A stretch of 64,000 nucleotides of DNA from Lysobacter sp. (GTDB lineage Bacteria; Pseudomonadota; Gammaproteobacteria; Xanthomonadales; Xanthomonadaceae), in NCBI GenBank assembly GCA_013141175.1, contig JABFRN010000001.1:1-64000 (forward strand), written 5' to 3'. Of this stretch, positions 8,214-16,064 are shown piece after piece. The stretch's first letter is position 1, and each line of letters opens with the position of its first letter. A program made the position numbers and the translations under genes. The notes under the pieces are model-generated. The model saw only the letters and a list, made by a program, of their open reading frames with translations, did not search any database and was not told the DNA's origin.

Positions 8214-8534
8214 GCGGCAGAAAAACATTCGTTTTCAGCCGCACTTTGCCTGCTCAGCCGCTTCGCTCATTTTCGCTCCGTCACCGTCTTTGGCTGCTGC
8301 GCTTGCTGTATTCAGCAATCATGCAATGCTTCGGATCGTTCGTCTGGCGCGCTCAAGGTTCGCAAGCGTTACCTTTTCCCGCTTCGGAAACTGTGGTTGG
8401 TGCGGTCTGTGTTCCGCGACTGACACGGTCGCTTCGGAGACACCCGGCTGAAAGTTCTCAGGTGCGCGTCCGGGCCTTCCCGCTTCGTCTTTCGGCAAGT
8501 CCGCCTGGGCTTCATCGCCATCAGCATCCCACCC
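8214..8534 (+). repeat. family A non-coding cassette, copy 7 (subtype A2)
   Basis: About 321 bp. Very similar to copy 8 (10940-11258) over its whole length, including AAAAACATTCGTTTTCAGCCGC at the start and CGCTTCGGAGACACCC near the 3' end. Confidence 0.85.
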
Positions 8535-8645
8535 GCCTAACAATTCGTTCAAGCCGACCCCGCGTCGTGGCGTCGGCCACGTGCTATGCGCTACGCTTGC
8601 ACGTGTCCGCCGCCCCGCCACGGGTCGGCTTAACTCAGGCGTTAG
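8535..8645 (+). other. attC site 18 (type I)
   Basis: R'' GCCTAAC, R' GCGTTAG. Confidence 0.95.
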
Positions 8646-8699
8646 GCGGCTAATCTAGTTCTGCCTCGCGCCAACTATTCATCCAAATGGAGCTTCGCG

Positions 8700-8939
8700 A
8701 TGGCAAGTACGCAAAATGCAAAATACAGATTCACGGTCAAGGAAGGTCAACCAACTGCCTCAGGCAAAGATGACGCTCCAATTTCGTTGATGCTTGAACC
8801 GACAGAAGGTGAACTGGATATTCTTGAGCCTGGATTTATGTCCCTTCACTTGGCTTCAGGGACAAGTATGAGTGAGGCACATGACCTAGAGAAAAAGCTG
8901 AATTTGATAATTAAATCAGTTAGCTTTACAAAGCTGTAG
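8700..8939 (+). CDS. hypothetical protein, 79 aa
   Basis: Starts 54 bases inside the cassette. A small acidic-to-neutral soluble protein with no signal peptide; alternating hydrophobic residues (KYRFTVKEG, PISLMLEP, GFMSLHLASG) suggest a beta sheet, followed by a C-terminal helix (SEAHDLEKKLNLIIKSV). No family recognised. Codon use is AT-richer than the chromosome, as in most coding cassettes here. Confidence 0.6.
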   Translation: MASTQNAKYRFTVKEGQPTASGKDDAPISLMLEPTEGELDILEPGFMSLHLASGTSMSEAHDLEKKLNLIIKSVSFTKL

Positions 8940-8961
8940 GTTTCAATATTCAGGTCGCGCC

Positions 8962-9072
8962 GCCTAACAATTCGTTCAAGCCGACCCCGCGTCGTGGCGT
9001 CGGCTGCGTGCTTTGCGCTACGCTTGCACGCAACCGCCGCCCCGCCACGGGGCGGCTTAACTCAGGCGTTAG
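8962..9072 (+). other. attC site 19 (type I)
   Basis: R'' GCCTAAC, R' GCGTTAG. Confidence 0.95.
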
Positions 9073-9284
9073 GCGCCTAGGAAAGTTCGCAATTACCGAC
9101 CTAAAAGCGAGGCGGTATCAGTTGTCACCCTCTTCAGCGGACATAGCATTTCACTTCGCGCCCTACTTCTCGGGGCAAGCCGCTGTAACCAATTGATTCC
9201 TTTCCTGGTTTCGCTGTTGACGGGCGCCAGGGAAAGAGCGAGCATCTCAATACCGCCCCAAATATGGGGTCGACTAAGCGTTAG
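9073..9284 (+). other. gene-less cassette ending in an unusual attC
   Basis: 212 bp with no credible gene. A GCGTTAG R' box stands at 9278-9284, preceded by a CCCCAAATATGGGG palindrome and GTCGACTAA. The next cassette clearly starts here, because GTTAGGCCGCA at 9280 is the exact reverse complement of the TGCGGCCTAAC that closes it at 9861-9871. No normal type I or II left arm is present; GCCTAGG at 9075-9081 could be a mutated R''. It is either a different attC family or a decayed site. Confidence 0.6.
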
Positions 9285-9335
9285 GCCGCAAAAAAGCTGG
9301 CACTTTCCGAGAGTCGAGACATGGTGCCCATGCAG

Positions 9336-9545
9336 CTATGCTACTAGCCGAAGCTTCGGCCGCACTTGGCGTTGATTGGCCTTGATATCCGCGAGCTCCA
9401 AAGCTCGGCGTGCTGCATCACGGGCTGCCTGCTCAATGATGTTGTCCATGCCCCCAGCGTCCGAAATACGCACGTTACGTGCTGCGCCGCCGCTAACAAT
9501 CTTTCCGCTCTTTGCCCGTACCCGGCTGCACCATGAATCCATCAT
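9336..9545 (-). CDS. hypothetical protein in reverse-oriented cassette operon, 69 aa
   Basis: Second gene of a two-gene unit read against the array. Start chosen at the first of two adjacent ATGs because AGAGGA stands 5-7 bases upstream; it begins 25 bases after the stop of the zinc-ribbon gene. The product is a small basic soluble protein, MMDSWCSRVRAKSGKI at the N-terminus and a strongly helical AARDAARRALELADIKANQ segment near the C-terminus. No family recognised. Coupling to the zinc-ribbon gene suggests they are co-expressed. Confidence 0.6.
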   Translation of the reverse strand: MMDSWCSRVRAKSGKIVSGGAARNVRISDAGGMDNIIEQAARDAARRALELADIKANQRQVRPKLRLVA

Positions 9546-9570
9546 CCGATCCTCTGAAGATAACGTTGTA

Positions 9571-9771
9571 TTAGCTATATGTAGCGCTGCAGTTTCGGCA
9601 CTTCCCACTAAAAACGGTCAACTTATTGCAGTTTGCACACTTCGAGCCTCGGCCACCCTTACCGCCATTCGCCGGAAGCTTCATCTCGTAGCTACATTTC
9701 GTACACTTTCTCCCAGTCGACGTCTCAAAAAAGGTCTGCTCGTCGCACTTGGGGCATCGTTTTCCTGCCAT
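9571..9771 (-). CDS. double zinc-ribbon protein, 66 aa
   Basis: Read against the array direction. Starts MAGKRCPKCDEQTFF and contains four CxxC knuckles (CPKC, CTKC, CANC, CRNC), enough for two zinc ribbons across nearly the whole protein. Such small zinc-ribbon proteins bind nucleic acid or act as adaptors. A longer in-frame start at 9843 would add 24 residues but lacks a ribosome site. A gene facing away from the array promoter needs its own promoter; the AT-rich stretch at 9780-9835 upstream of it could supply one. Confidence 0.75.
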   Translation of the reverse strand: MAGKRCPKCDEQTFFETSTGRKCTKCSYEMKLPANGGKGGRGSKCANCNKLTVFSGKCRNCSATYS

Positions 9772-9864
9772 CGGTTCGCCTGATGTATGTGTGTATGTAA
9801 TTGTGTTTATATGCTTCCACCGGGTCATTGTCAAGAGCTCCATCGGCTATCGTCAGAGCTTGCG

Positions 9865-9976
9865 GCCTAACAATTCGTTCAAGCCGACCCCGTGTCGTGG
9901 CGTCGGCCACGCGCTTTTGCGCTACGCTTGCACGTGTCCGCCGCCCCGCCACGGGGCGGCTTAACTCAGGCGTTAG
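9865..9976 (+). other. attC site 21 (type I)
   Basis: R'' GCCTAAC, R' GCGTTAG. Closes the reverse-oriented cassette. Confidence 0.95.
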
Positions 9977-9993
9977 CCCTCAGGAGAAAATAT

Positions 9994-10359
9994 ATGCGCG
10001 ATGGACTACTTGAAATAATTGTCAGATTTTCGGAAGGCGATGATGCCCTGGAAATGCCGATTACTCTGATTGTCGGTGGATTGCTTGTAACAGGCCACAT
10101 AATCAGTAAAAAGAAATATGTAGAACAGAACACACTTACTGCGCACATAAAAAAGCTAATGGAATCAATACCAGAAGAGGATAATACTCCTGAGCCTGAA
10201 GATGACGGAAAGCGCGAGTACATACATTTGCGCGATGCGCGATATTTATCTCCCGGCCAAGGCCCACTTCCGTCAACTGGATCAATTCAATGCCGGATCA
10301 AGCTATCTGATGTATCTGGCTTTAATTTCGGCAATTTTTCATCTTCGGCTGAGGGCTAA
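9994..10359 (+). CDS. GvpU-like protein, 121 aa
   Basis: Start at 9994 follows a strong CAGGAGAAA site 8 bases upstream. Residues ~18-45 (MPITLIVGGLLVTGHIISKK) and ~86-120 (YIHLRDARYLSPGQGPLPS then a strand-rich end with SDVSGFNFG) resemble the two conserved blocks of the small proteins annotated as gas vesicle accessory protein GvpU, from memory. No other gvp gene is in the window, so a gas vesicle role is unlikely here; these proteins are common stand-alone genes of unknown function. Stop is the TAA of the attC. Confidence 0.6.
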   Translation: MRDGLLEIIVRFSEGDDALEMPITLIVGGLLVTGHIISKKKYVEQNTLTAHIKKLMESIPEEDNTPEPEDDGKREYIHLRDARYLSPGQGPLPSTGSIQCRIKLSDVSGFNFGNFSSSAEG

Positions 10360-10464
10360 CAATTCGTTCAAGCCGACCCCGTGTCGTGGCGTCGGCCACG
10401 TGCTATGCGCTACGCTTGCACGTGTCCGCCGCCCCGCCACAGGGCGGCTTAACTCAGGCGTTAG
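10355..10464 (+). other. attC site 22 (type I)
   Basis: R'' GCTAAC, R' GCGTTAG. Confidence 0.95.
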
Positions 10465-10472
10465 GGGGCACA

Positions 10473-10823
10473 GTGCCGTTTCACTATGGTCTTGGCTATC
10501 TGGCAATCGTCACGATCCCAATTGTCGTGGGCGTTGCTGTTGTCGTCGCAGCCATTAAAGGCAAACTGCCGATCCTGACCATACTCTTTATTACCCCAAT
10601 CGGCATGCTACTTACCTTTGTGCTGACAACCTTCATCGTAGTTAGGTGTTCAAACTCATATGACGTTGTGCTCGCGGCCAAAAAGTTGCTCAATCCTACT
10701 GAGCGTAAGACCTTGCATGGTGCAGGATTTATTTGCCCAAACGTATACACTTTTCAGCGGGCAGGCAAAAAGACTTGCCTGGTGTCGGACGGAGATGGCG
10801 GGGCATTTGTCGGCTGCGGATAG
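10473..10823 (+). CDS. two-helix membrane protein, 116 aa
   Basis: Started at the in-frame GTG 9 bases inside the cassette, because the longer frame upstream is only translated attC. Two membrane helices (residues ~8-28, YLAIVTIPIVVGVAVVVAA, and ~34-58, ILTILFITPIGMLLTFVLTT), followed by a soluble C-terminal half with Cys residues (RCSN, FICPN, KTCLV, VGCG). Family not recognised. No good ribosome site, so the start is uncertain. Confidence 0.6.
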   Translation: MPFHYGLGYLAIVTIPIVVGVAVVVAAIKGKLPILTILFITPIGMLLTFVLTTFIVVRCSNSYDVVLAAKKLLNPTERKTLHGAGFICPNVYTFQRAGKKTCLVSDGDGGAFVGCG

Positions 10824-10829
10824 AGTGCC

Positions 10830-10939
10830 CCCTAACAATTCGTTCAAGCCGACCCCGCATCGTGGCGTCGGCCACGTGCGTACGCTACGCTAGCACGCGT
10901 CCGCCGCCCCGCTGCGGGGCGGCTTAACTCAGGCGTTAG
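10830..10939 (+). other. attC site 23 (type I)
   Basis: R'' CCCTAAC, R' GCGTTAG. Confidence 0.95.
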
Positions 10940-11258
10940 GCGGCAGAAAAACATTCGTTTTCAGCCGCGCTTTGCTAGCTCAGCCACTCCGCTCATTTTC
11001 GCTCCGTTACCGTCTTTGGCTGCTGCGCTTGTTGTATTCAGCAATCATGCAATCCTTCGGATAGTTCGTCAGGCGCGCTCAAGGTTCGCAAACGTTGCGT
11101 TTCCCGCTTCGGAAACAGTGGTTAGTGCGGTCTCTGTTCCGCGACTGACACGATCGCTTCGGAGACACCCGACTGAAACTTCTCGGGTCGCGTCCGGGCC
11201 TTCCCACTTCGTTTTCGGCAAGTGCGTCGGGGCTCGGTCAGCATCGGCATCCACCGCC
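10940..11258 (+). repeat. family A non-coding cassette, copy 8 (subtype A2)
   Basis: About 319 bp, close sister of copy 7. Small frames on either strand do not match those of copy 7 in register. Confidence 0.85.
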
Positions 11259-11368
11259 GCCTAACAATTCGTTCAAGCCGACCCCGTGTCGTGGCGTCGC
11301 CCGCGTGCCTACGCTACGCTAGCACGCAGTCGCCGCCCCGCCACGGGTCGGCTTAACTCAGGCGTTAG
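11259..11368 (+). other. attC site 24 (type I)
   Basis: R'' GCCTAAC, R' GCGTTAG. Confidence 0.95.
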
Positions 11369-11671
11369 GCGGCAAAAAGCATTCCGCAGTTGCATTTTCA
11401 GTGCTTCAACTGCTCGGCTTCGGTTGGCATTGCTCTTCGGACAGGCTCTCGGCCCGCTCACCCTGCGGTCACATTCGTCAGCGCGCTCATACATTGCATG
11501 CGTTGCGCTTACCGGCGTCGGTGGCAATGATTGGCTTGCGTTCGGTTTGTCCGCTCCAGATGCGGTCGCTTCGGTGACGGCCGGCGGAAAATTCACGGGG
11601 CGCACTCAAGCATCTGGTCTTCGGCCTTTCGGCAAGTTCGTCATAGCGTCACCCTCGCCGGCTTCCTTCCC
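11369..11671 (+). repeat. family A non-coding cassette, copy 9
   Basis: About 303 bp, family A landmarks with a variant 5' half; closed by a type II attC. Confidence 0.85.
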
Positions 11672-11785
11672 GCCTAACAAGTCATTCAAGCCGACGCCGT
11701 GTCTCCGCTTCGTTGAAACTTCCGGGCATGCAAGCAATACTGGCTCCCATCCGTCGCGTTCGGCGCGGCTTAATTCCGGCGTTAG
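11672..11785 (+). other. attC site 25 (type II)
   Basis: R'' GCCTAAC, AAGTCATTC arm, TTAATTCCGGCGTTAG end. Confidence 0.95.
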
Positions 11786-12088
11786 GCGGTGAAAAGCGTT
11801 TTGTAGCTGTGTTGTCCGCAACTGCAATTCATAGGCTTCGGTTGGCAGTACTCTTCAGATAAGTTCTCGGCACGTTGCGGCTTCGGTGACATCGCTGGGC
11901 GCGCTCACACATCGCATGCGTTGCGTTCACCGGCTTCGGAAGCCGCGATTTCTTTCGTCCAGTTTGCCGGCTCCACATGCTGTCACTTCTGACAGGCCCA
12001 GATGAAAGTTCGCGGGGCGCGCTCAGGCATCCTGGCTTCGGCCTTTCGGCAAGTACGTCAGGGTTTCACCCTCCCCGGCTTCCTTCCC
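11786..12088 (+). repeat. family A non-coding cassette, copy 10
   Basis: About 303 bp. Near-sister of copy 12 (13598-13900): both have GTTGTCCGCAACTGC, the TGTCACTTCTGACAGG block and GAAAGTTCGCGGGGCGCGCTC. Confidence 0.85.
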
Positions 12089-12202
12089 GCCTAACAAGTC
12101 GTTCAAGCCGACGCCGTGTCGTGGCTTCGTTGAAACTTCCCAGCGTGCGGGCAATACTGGCTCACATCCGCCGCGTTCGGCGCGGCTTAACTCCGGCGTT
12201 AG
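12089..12202 (+). other. attC site 26 (type II)
   Basis: R'' GCCTAAC, AAGTCG arm, R' GCGTTAG. Confidence 0.95.
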
Positions 12203-12225
12203 GCAGCAAAATTGAGTCCGCTTAT

Positions 12226-12555
12226 ATGCTGACAAATCTTTACAAGGCAAATGTCTTAGCTGCTTCTACTTACGCCATAGTGAGTTTCTTCGTGTGCTCA
12301 AATTACGAGCTATGGCTACCACATCCAGTTGGTCATATATTTCCAACAGCAAGCGTTATCGTCTCAGTGATTTGGTCTCTACACTGCTGGCAACTCGGCA
12401 TTGCACGTGGCTACCCCAACAAAACAGCCATCCATAATGCGGCTTATCCATTGGCTATCTCACTGATCGCTGGATTCGCTTGCTGGATCCACTATGAAAT
12501 GGAGATTGTTCAATCCTTCAAAGCCATAGAGTGGTTTCACGGGTCTGCTGCCTAA
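12226..12555 (+). CDS. three-helix membrane protein, 109 aa
   Basis: ATG at 12226, 24 bases inside the cassette; the frame further upstream is repeat sequence. Three predicted membrane segments: residues ~10-30 (VLAASTYAIVSFFVCS), ~42-62 (IFPTASVIVSVIWSLHCW), ~78-98 (AAYPLAISLIAGFACWI). Short acidic C-terminal tail. No family recognised. Stop is the TAA of attC. Confidence 0.7.
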   Translation: MLTNLYKANVLAASTYAIVSFFVCSNYELWLPHPVGHIFPTASVIVSVIWSLHCWQLGIARGYPNKTAIHNAAYPLAISLIAGFACWIHYEMEIVQSFKAIEWFHGSAA

Positions 12556-12659
12556 CAATTCGTTCAAGCCGACCCCGTGTCGTGGCGTCGGCCGCGTGCC
12601 TACGCTACGCTAGCACGCATCCGTCGCCCCGCCACGGGGCGGCTTAACTCAGGCGTTAG
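12550..12659 (+). other. attC site 27 (type I)
   Basis: R'' GCCTAAC, R' GCGTTAG. Confidence 0.95.
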
Positions 12660-12664
12660 GTGCC

Positions 12665-13135
12665 ATGGGAAAGTTCATCGTCAATCTACTCATAAGCCTA
12701 GTTACATTTCCATTGGTATATGCAGTTGCATCGCTTGCTAGCTTTGCGTGGATTGATGCCTTCTTAGCCGATCGAATCTTCACTGAATACTTCGGCTTCA
12801 TGGCTGGTGACAGCCTGTTGGTCTGGGCTTTTTACTTCATCTTCTTTGTGGCAGTGGGCATTGGCTTTCCAGCCCTTCTGCGGACCCATCGGCCACTCAT
12901 ATGGGCCACTAGCTTCGGCCTCGCATACTCGCTCTATCGTTTAGTCGCTGGAACACACTACATCTTCTACCCCGACATGCACTTGTATGTGCAACTCGCA
13001 GGGGAGTACGCCATGCCCGTACTTGGCTGTGCAGTGGGTGCTTTGCTTGGCCGCAGGATACGCGGCATGGCACCTAACAATTCGTTCAAGCCGACCCCAC
13101 ATCGTGGCGTCGGCCGCGTGCCTAAGCTACGCTAG
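12665..13135 (+). CDS. membrane protein reading into its attC, 156 aa
   Basis: Starts 6 bases inside the cassette at an ATG that is itself part of the extended 13-base end complementarity (GTTAGGTGCCATG/CATGGCACCTAAC). Four predicted membrane helices in ~135 residues of cassette-encoded protein (FIVNLLISLVTFPLVYAVAS; SLLVWAFYFIFFVAVGIGF; PLIWATSFGLAYSLYRLVAG; a last one near YAMPVLGCAVGALLG). The frame is not stopped by the CTAAC of R'' and continues 21 codons into the attC (PNNSFKPTP...), ending at a TAG inside the site. The tail is therefore attC-encoded. Confidence 0.7.
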   Translation: MGKFIVNLLISLVTFPLVYAVASLASFAWIDAFLADRIFTEYFGFMAGDSLLVWAFYFIFFVAVGIGFPALLRTHRPLIWATSFGLAYSLYRLVAGTHYIFYPDMHLYVQLAGEYAMPVLGCAVGALLGRRIRGMAPNNSFKPTPHRGVGRVPKLR

Positions 13136-13181
13136 CACGCGTCCGCCGCCCCGCTGCGGGGCGGCTTAACTCAGGCGTTAG
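13072..13181 (+). other. attC site 28 (type I)
   Basis: R'' ACCTAAC, R' GCGTTAG. Confidence 0.95.
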
Positions 13182-13483
13182 GCGGTGAAAAGCATTCTGT
13201 AGTTGTGTCGTTCGCAACTGCACTTCATCGGCTTCGGTTGGCAGTGCTCTTCGGACATTCTTTGGGCACGCTCCTACTTCGGTGACATCGTTTGGCGCGC
13301 TCGCACTTCACATGCGTTGCGTTGACCGGCTTCGGAAACGGTGATTCGCGCGGCTAAGCTCTCTGCCACTGATGCAGTCGCTTCGGAGACTCCCGGCTGA
13401 AAGTTCGCCGGGCGCGCTCAGGCCTCTGGGCTTCGGTCTTTCGGCAAGCACACCAAGGTTTCACCTTCACCGGCTTCCTTCCC
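13182..13483 (+). repeat. family A non-coding cassette, copy 11
   Basis: About 302 bp. Six CTTCGG motifs can be counted in this copy, together with the CCCGGC/GCCGGG stem and GCGCGCTC blocks. Confidence 0.85.
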
Positions 13484-13597
13484 GCCTAACAAGTCGTTCA
13501 AGCCGACGCCGTGTCGTGGCTTCGTTGAAACTTACTGGCATGCGAGCAATACTGGCCCCCAACCGCCGCGTTCGGCGCGGCTTAACTCCGGCGTTAG
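13484..13597 (+). other. attC site 29 (type II)
   Basis: R'' GCCTAAC, AAGTCG arm, R' GCGTTAG. Confidence 0.95.
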
Positions 13598-13900
13598 GCG
13601 GTGAAAAGCGTTTTGTAGTTGTGTTGTCCGCAACTGCGGTTCATCAGCTTCGGTTTGCAGTGCTCTTCGGACACTTTCTCGTCGCGTTGCCACTTCGGTG
13701 ACATCGCTTGGCGCGCTCACACATCTCATGCGTTGCGTTCACCGGCTTCGGGAATTGCGCTTTCTTTCGTCCAGGTTGCCGGATCCACATGCTGTCACTT
13801 CTGACAGGTCCAGCTGAAAGTTCGCGGGGCGCGCTCAGGCATCCGGGCTTCGGCCTTTCGGCAAGTACGCCAGGGCTTCACCCTCACCGGCTTCCTTCCC
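13598..13900 (+). repeat. family A non-coding cassette, copy 12
   Basis: About 303 bp, near-sister of copy 10. Confidence 0.85.
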
Positions 13901-14014
13901 GCCTAACAAGTCGTTCAAGCCGACGCCGTGTCGTGGCTTCGTTGAAACTTCCCGGCATGCGGGCAATACTGGCTCCCATCCGCCGCGTTCGGCGCGGCTT
14001 AACTCCGGCGTTAG
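13901..14014 (+). other. attC site 30 (type II)
   Basis: R'' GCCTAAC, AAGTCG arm, R' GCGTTAG. Confidence 0.95.
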
Positions 14015-14020
14015 ACCTGC

Positions 14021-14311
14021 ATGGAACTACCCAGCGACGTTAAAACATTCATTGAGGGCAACTTTCCACTCGATCAGCGGGAGGAGGCGCTATCCATCCT
14101 CTCTCAAGCCCGCATCGAAGACGGTACAGTCCCCAATCCTCGCCTCGTTCGGTGCGCTGCTTTTGCAAGCCATGGCAGTTTGCTGCAGTTGAAACAGCTC
14201 GCTGCATTGCTGGCGGTAGATTGGAGGGATGTGATAGTGGCGGGCGAGTACGAATTGCATGATGAGGTGCTGGTGCGCATTCGTGACCTGAGCCTGCCGC
14301 TGCAGGTCTAA
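14021..14311 (+). CDS. hypothetical protein, 96 aa
   Basis: Starts 7 bases inside the cassette. Small helical soluble protein: MELPSDVKTFIEGNFPL, a central RLVRCAAFASHGSLLQL segment and a C-terminal VDWRDVIVAGEYE. I remember similar unnamed proteins from xanthomonad genomes but cannot name a domain. GC content is closer to the chromosome than that of most cassettes. Stop is the TAA of R''. Confidence 0.7.
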   Translation: MELPSDVKTFIEGNFPLDQREEALSILSQARIEDGTVPNPRLVRCAAFASHGSLLQLKQLAALLAVDWRDVIVAGEYELHDEVLVRIRDLSLPLQV

Positions 14312-14415
14312 CAATTCGTTCAAGCCGACCCCGTGTCGTGGCGTCGGCCGCGTGCCTACGCTACGCTAGCACGCGTCCGCCGCCCCGCCACGGGTCGGCT
14401 TAACTCAGGCGTTAG
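14306..14415 (+). other. attC site 31 (type I)
   Basis: R'' GTCTAAC, R' GCGTTAG. The unusual R'' matches the GTTAGAC start of its own cassette. Confidence 0.95.
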
Positions 14416-14720
14416 GCGGCAGAAAAGCGTTCTGCAAATGTGCCGCTCACGGACTTTGTTCACCGGCTTCTGTCGGCAGTGCTCGTCGGACAGGCTATCG
14501 GCGCGTTGCCGCTTCTTTCAAGTCCGCAGGGCGCGCTCATCGTTCACATGTGCGTCGCGCTTACCGGCTTCGGAAGCAATGTTCGTCTGCTGCTAGTTTC
14601 CCTGCGCCGGACCCGCTCCTTCGGAGACGGCCGGCGGAAAGTTCGCGGGGCGCGCTCATGCTCTCCCGCTTCGGCCTTCGGAAAGTCCACCAGGGCTTCA
14701 ACTCCGTCGGCATCCCACCC
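14416..14720 (+). repeat. family A non-coding cassette, copy 13
   Basis: About 305 bp, resembles copies 3 and 4 (GCAGAAAAGCGTTCTGCAAATG start, ACGGCCGGCGGAAAGTTCGC). Confidence 0.85.
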
Positions 14721-14832
14721 GCCTAACAATTCGTTCAAGCCGACCCCGTGTCGTGGCGTCGGCCACGTGCTTTTGCGCTACGCTTGCACGTGTCCGCCGC
14801 CCCGCCACGGGTCGGCTTAACTCAGGCGTTAG
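14721..14832 (+). other. attC site 32 (type I)
   Basis: R'' GCCTAAC, R' GCGTTAG. Confidence 0.95.
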
Positions 14833-14849
14833 CTCTCAGGAATTATATA

Positions 14850-15464
14850 ATGGCACACGAAGAAGAGCAGGAAGGATTTCTGCGCGATGATTCTTTGGAG
14901 AATCGTGTAACTAAACAAAGTAAAACAGACTGGTGGCAAACGATTGGGGTTTTCGCATCTTTCTTATTCGGAATATGGGGAGCCGGGCTAAGCTCGTGGC
15001 AGTACTATGAATCAAAAATTAGGGATAGCCCAATAATTTATGGTCTTCTCACAGTGTCACCGTCAACAACAGTGATATCGCCTTCAGGATATGATGTAGC
15101 GCTTAAGATTCATAATGCGGGGACTAATACCATAACGCTAGAACCAACAATGCAGCTCACCATGTTCGCGCCTAACGGGTCCATTGTACCTCATAGTTAT
15201 TTTAAGCCTGAGTTATCTGTTGACGAAGATGAAAATGTTCAACTCCTCCTCCCGCTAAGTATTGATCCTGGCAAATCTGGAGTAATTAAGAAACGCATAA
15301 TGTCACCTAGTGAGATATTTAAAGAAAAAATTCAATACGCAGTAATCATTACAGACTCTAGAAATCAGAAATACCGCGATACTTTTTCAGAAAATAGTAT
15401 TACTGTAAGAGACAAGGATGAAATCTATCAACAGTTTGAATATCGTGTGCTAATACGACTCTGA
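14850..15464 (+). CDS. AT-rich membrane-anchored protein, 204 aa
   Basis: Start at 14850 follows CTCAGGAATT. One membrane helix at residues ~28-48 (TIGVFASFLFGIWGAGLSSW) after an acidic cytoplasmic N-terminus, then ~150 residues of strand-rich domain (VALKIHNAGTNTITLEPTMQ, SIDPGKSGVIKKRI) with an immunoglobulin-like look. Base composition is strikingly AT-rich compared with neighbours, a sign of transfer from a different host. Function unknown. Ends GTTAGCTCTCAG/CTGAGAGCTAAC are complementary over 12 bases. Confidence 0.75.
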   Translation: MAHEEEQEGFLRDDSLENRVTKQSKTDWWQTIGVFASFLFGIWGAGLSSWQYYESKIRDSPIIYGLLTVSPSTTVISPSGYDVALKIHNAGTNTITLEPTMQLTMFAPNGSIVPHSYFKPELSVDEDENVQLLLPLSIDPGKSGVIKKRIMSPSEIFKEKIQYAVIITDSRNQKYRDTFSENSITVRDKDEIYQQFEYRVLIRL

Positions 15465-15466
15465 GA

Positions 15467-15576
15467 GCTAACAATTCGTTCAAGCCGACCCCATGTCGTG
15501 GCGTCGGCTGCATGCTTTACGCTACGCTTGCACGCATCCGCCGCCCCGCCACGGGTCGGCTTAACTCAGGCGTTAT
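15467..15576 (+). other. attC site 33 (type I, ends GTTAT)
   Basis: R'' GCTAAC, R' GCGTTAT, next to a family B cassette. Confidence 0.95.
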
Positions 15577-15917
15577 ACGCGGTCTAGCAGTAGGTTGTGT
15601 GGGTTCACAGTCGCTGCAATTTCATCAGTCATCATGCTGTGCCGCAGCCAAGCACAGCCCGCATTGGTCAGCCCCGTGTTCGCCGCCGCTCGCCTTCCGG
15701 CGAGACAGCGCTCCGTGTAGTTGTTCGCTCCGTAGCGTGTTCGCTTGATGAAGCGATTCGCACCGGGCGGTCTGCGCTCCGGATGGGCGGCGCTCTGGAC
15801 TTCGGTGACCAGTCATGGCCGCTGACTGTTATCGCCCCATCCAGTGATGCCCGGCTCCCGATTATCTGCTCCAACAAATCCTGGGAACACTCTCACTTCG
15901 CCGGGCTGAGCGTGGTC
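15577..15917 (+). repeat. family B cassette, copy 3
   Basis: Differs from copy 1 (13.2 kb away) only by one inserted base near 15683 (CGCCGCCG instead of CGCGCCG), as far as I can see by direct reading. The insertion breaks the antisense frame that the other copies keep. Confidence 0.9.
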
Positions 15918-16028
15918 GCATAACGATTCGTCCAAGCCGACCCCATGTCGTGGCGTCGGCCGTGTGCTTTACGCTACGCTTGCACACGTCCGCCGCCCCG
16001 CCACGGGTCGGCTTAACTCAGGCGTTAG
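15918..16028 (+). other. attC site 34 (type I, GCATAAC start)
   Basis: R'' GCATAAC with GATTCGTCC, R' GCGTTAG; almost identical to site 7. Confidence 0.95.
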
Positions 16029-16064
16029 GCCCTGTCCAAAGAATCACGTCAAGGAAGCACTTGA

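Noticed and set aside
9008-9375. Two 60-codon plus-strand frames in the gene-less cassette and at the start of the reverse-oriented cassette.
   Set aside because: They start in or run through attC sequence, lack ribosome sites and have no protein-like pattern.
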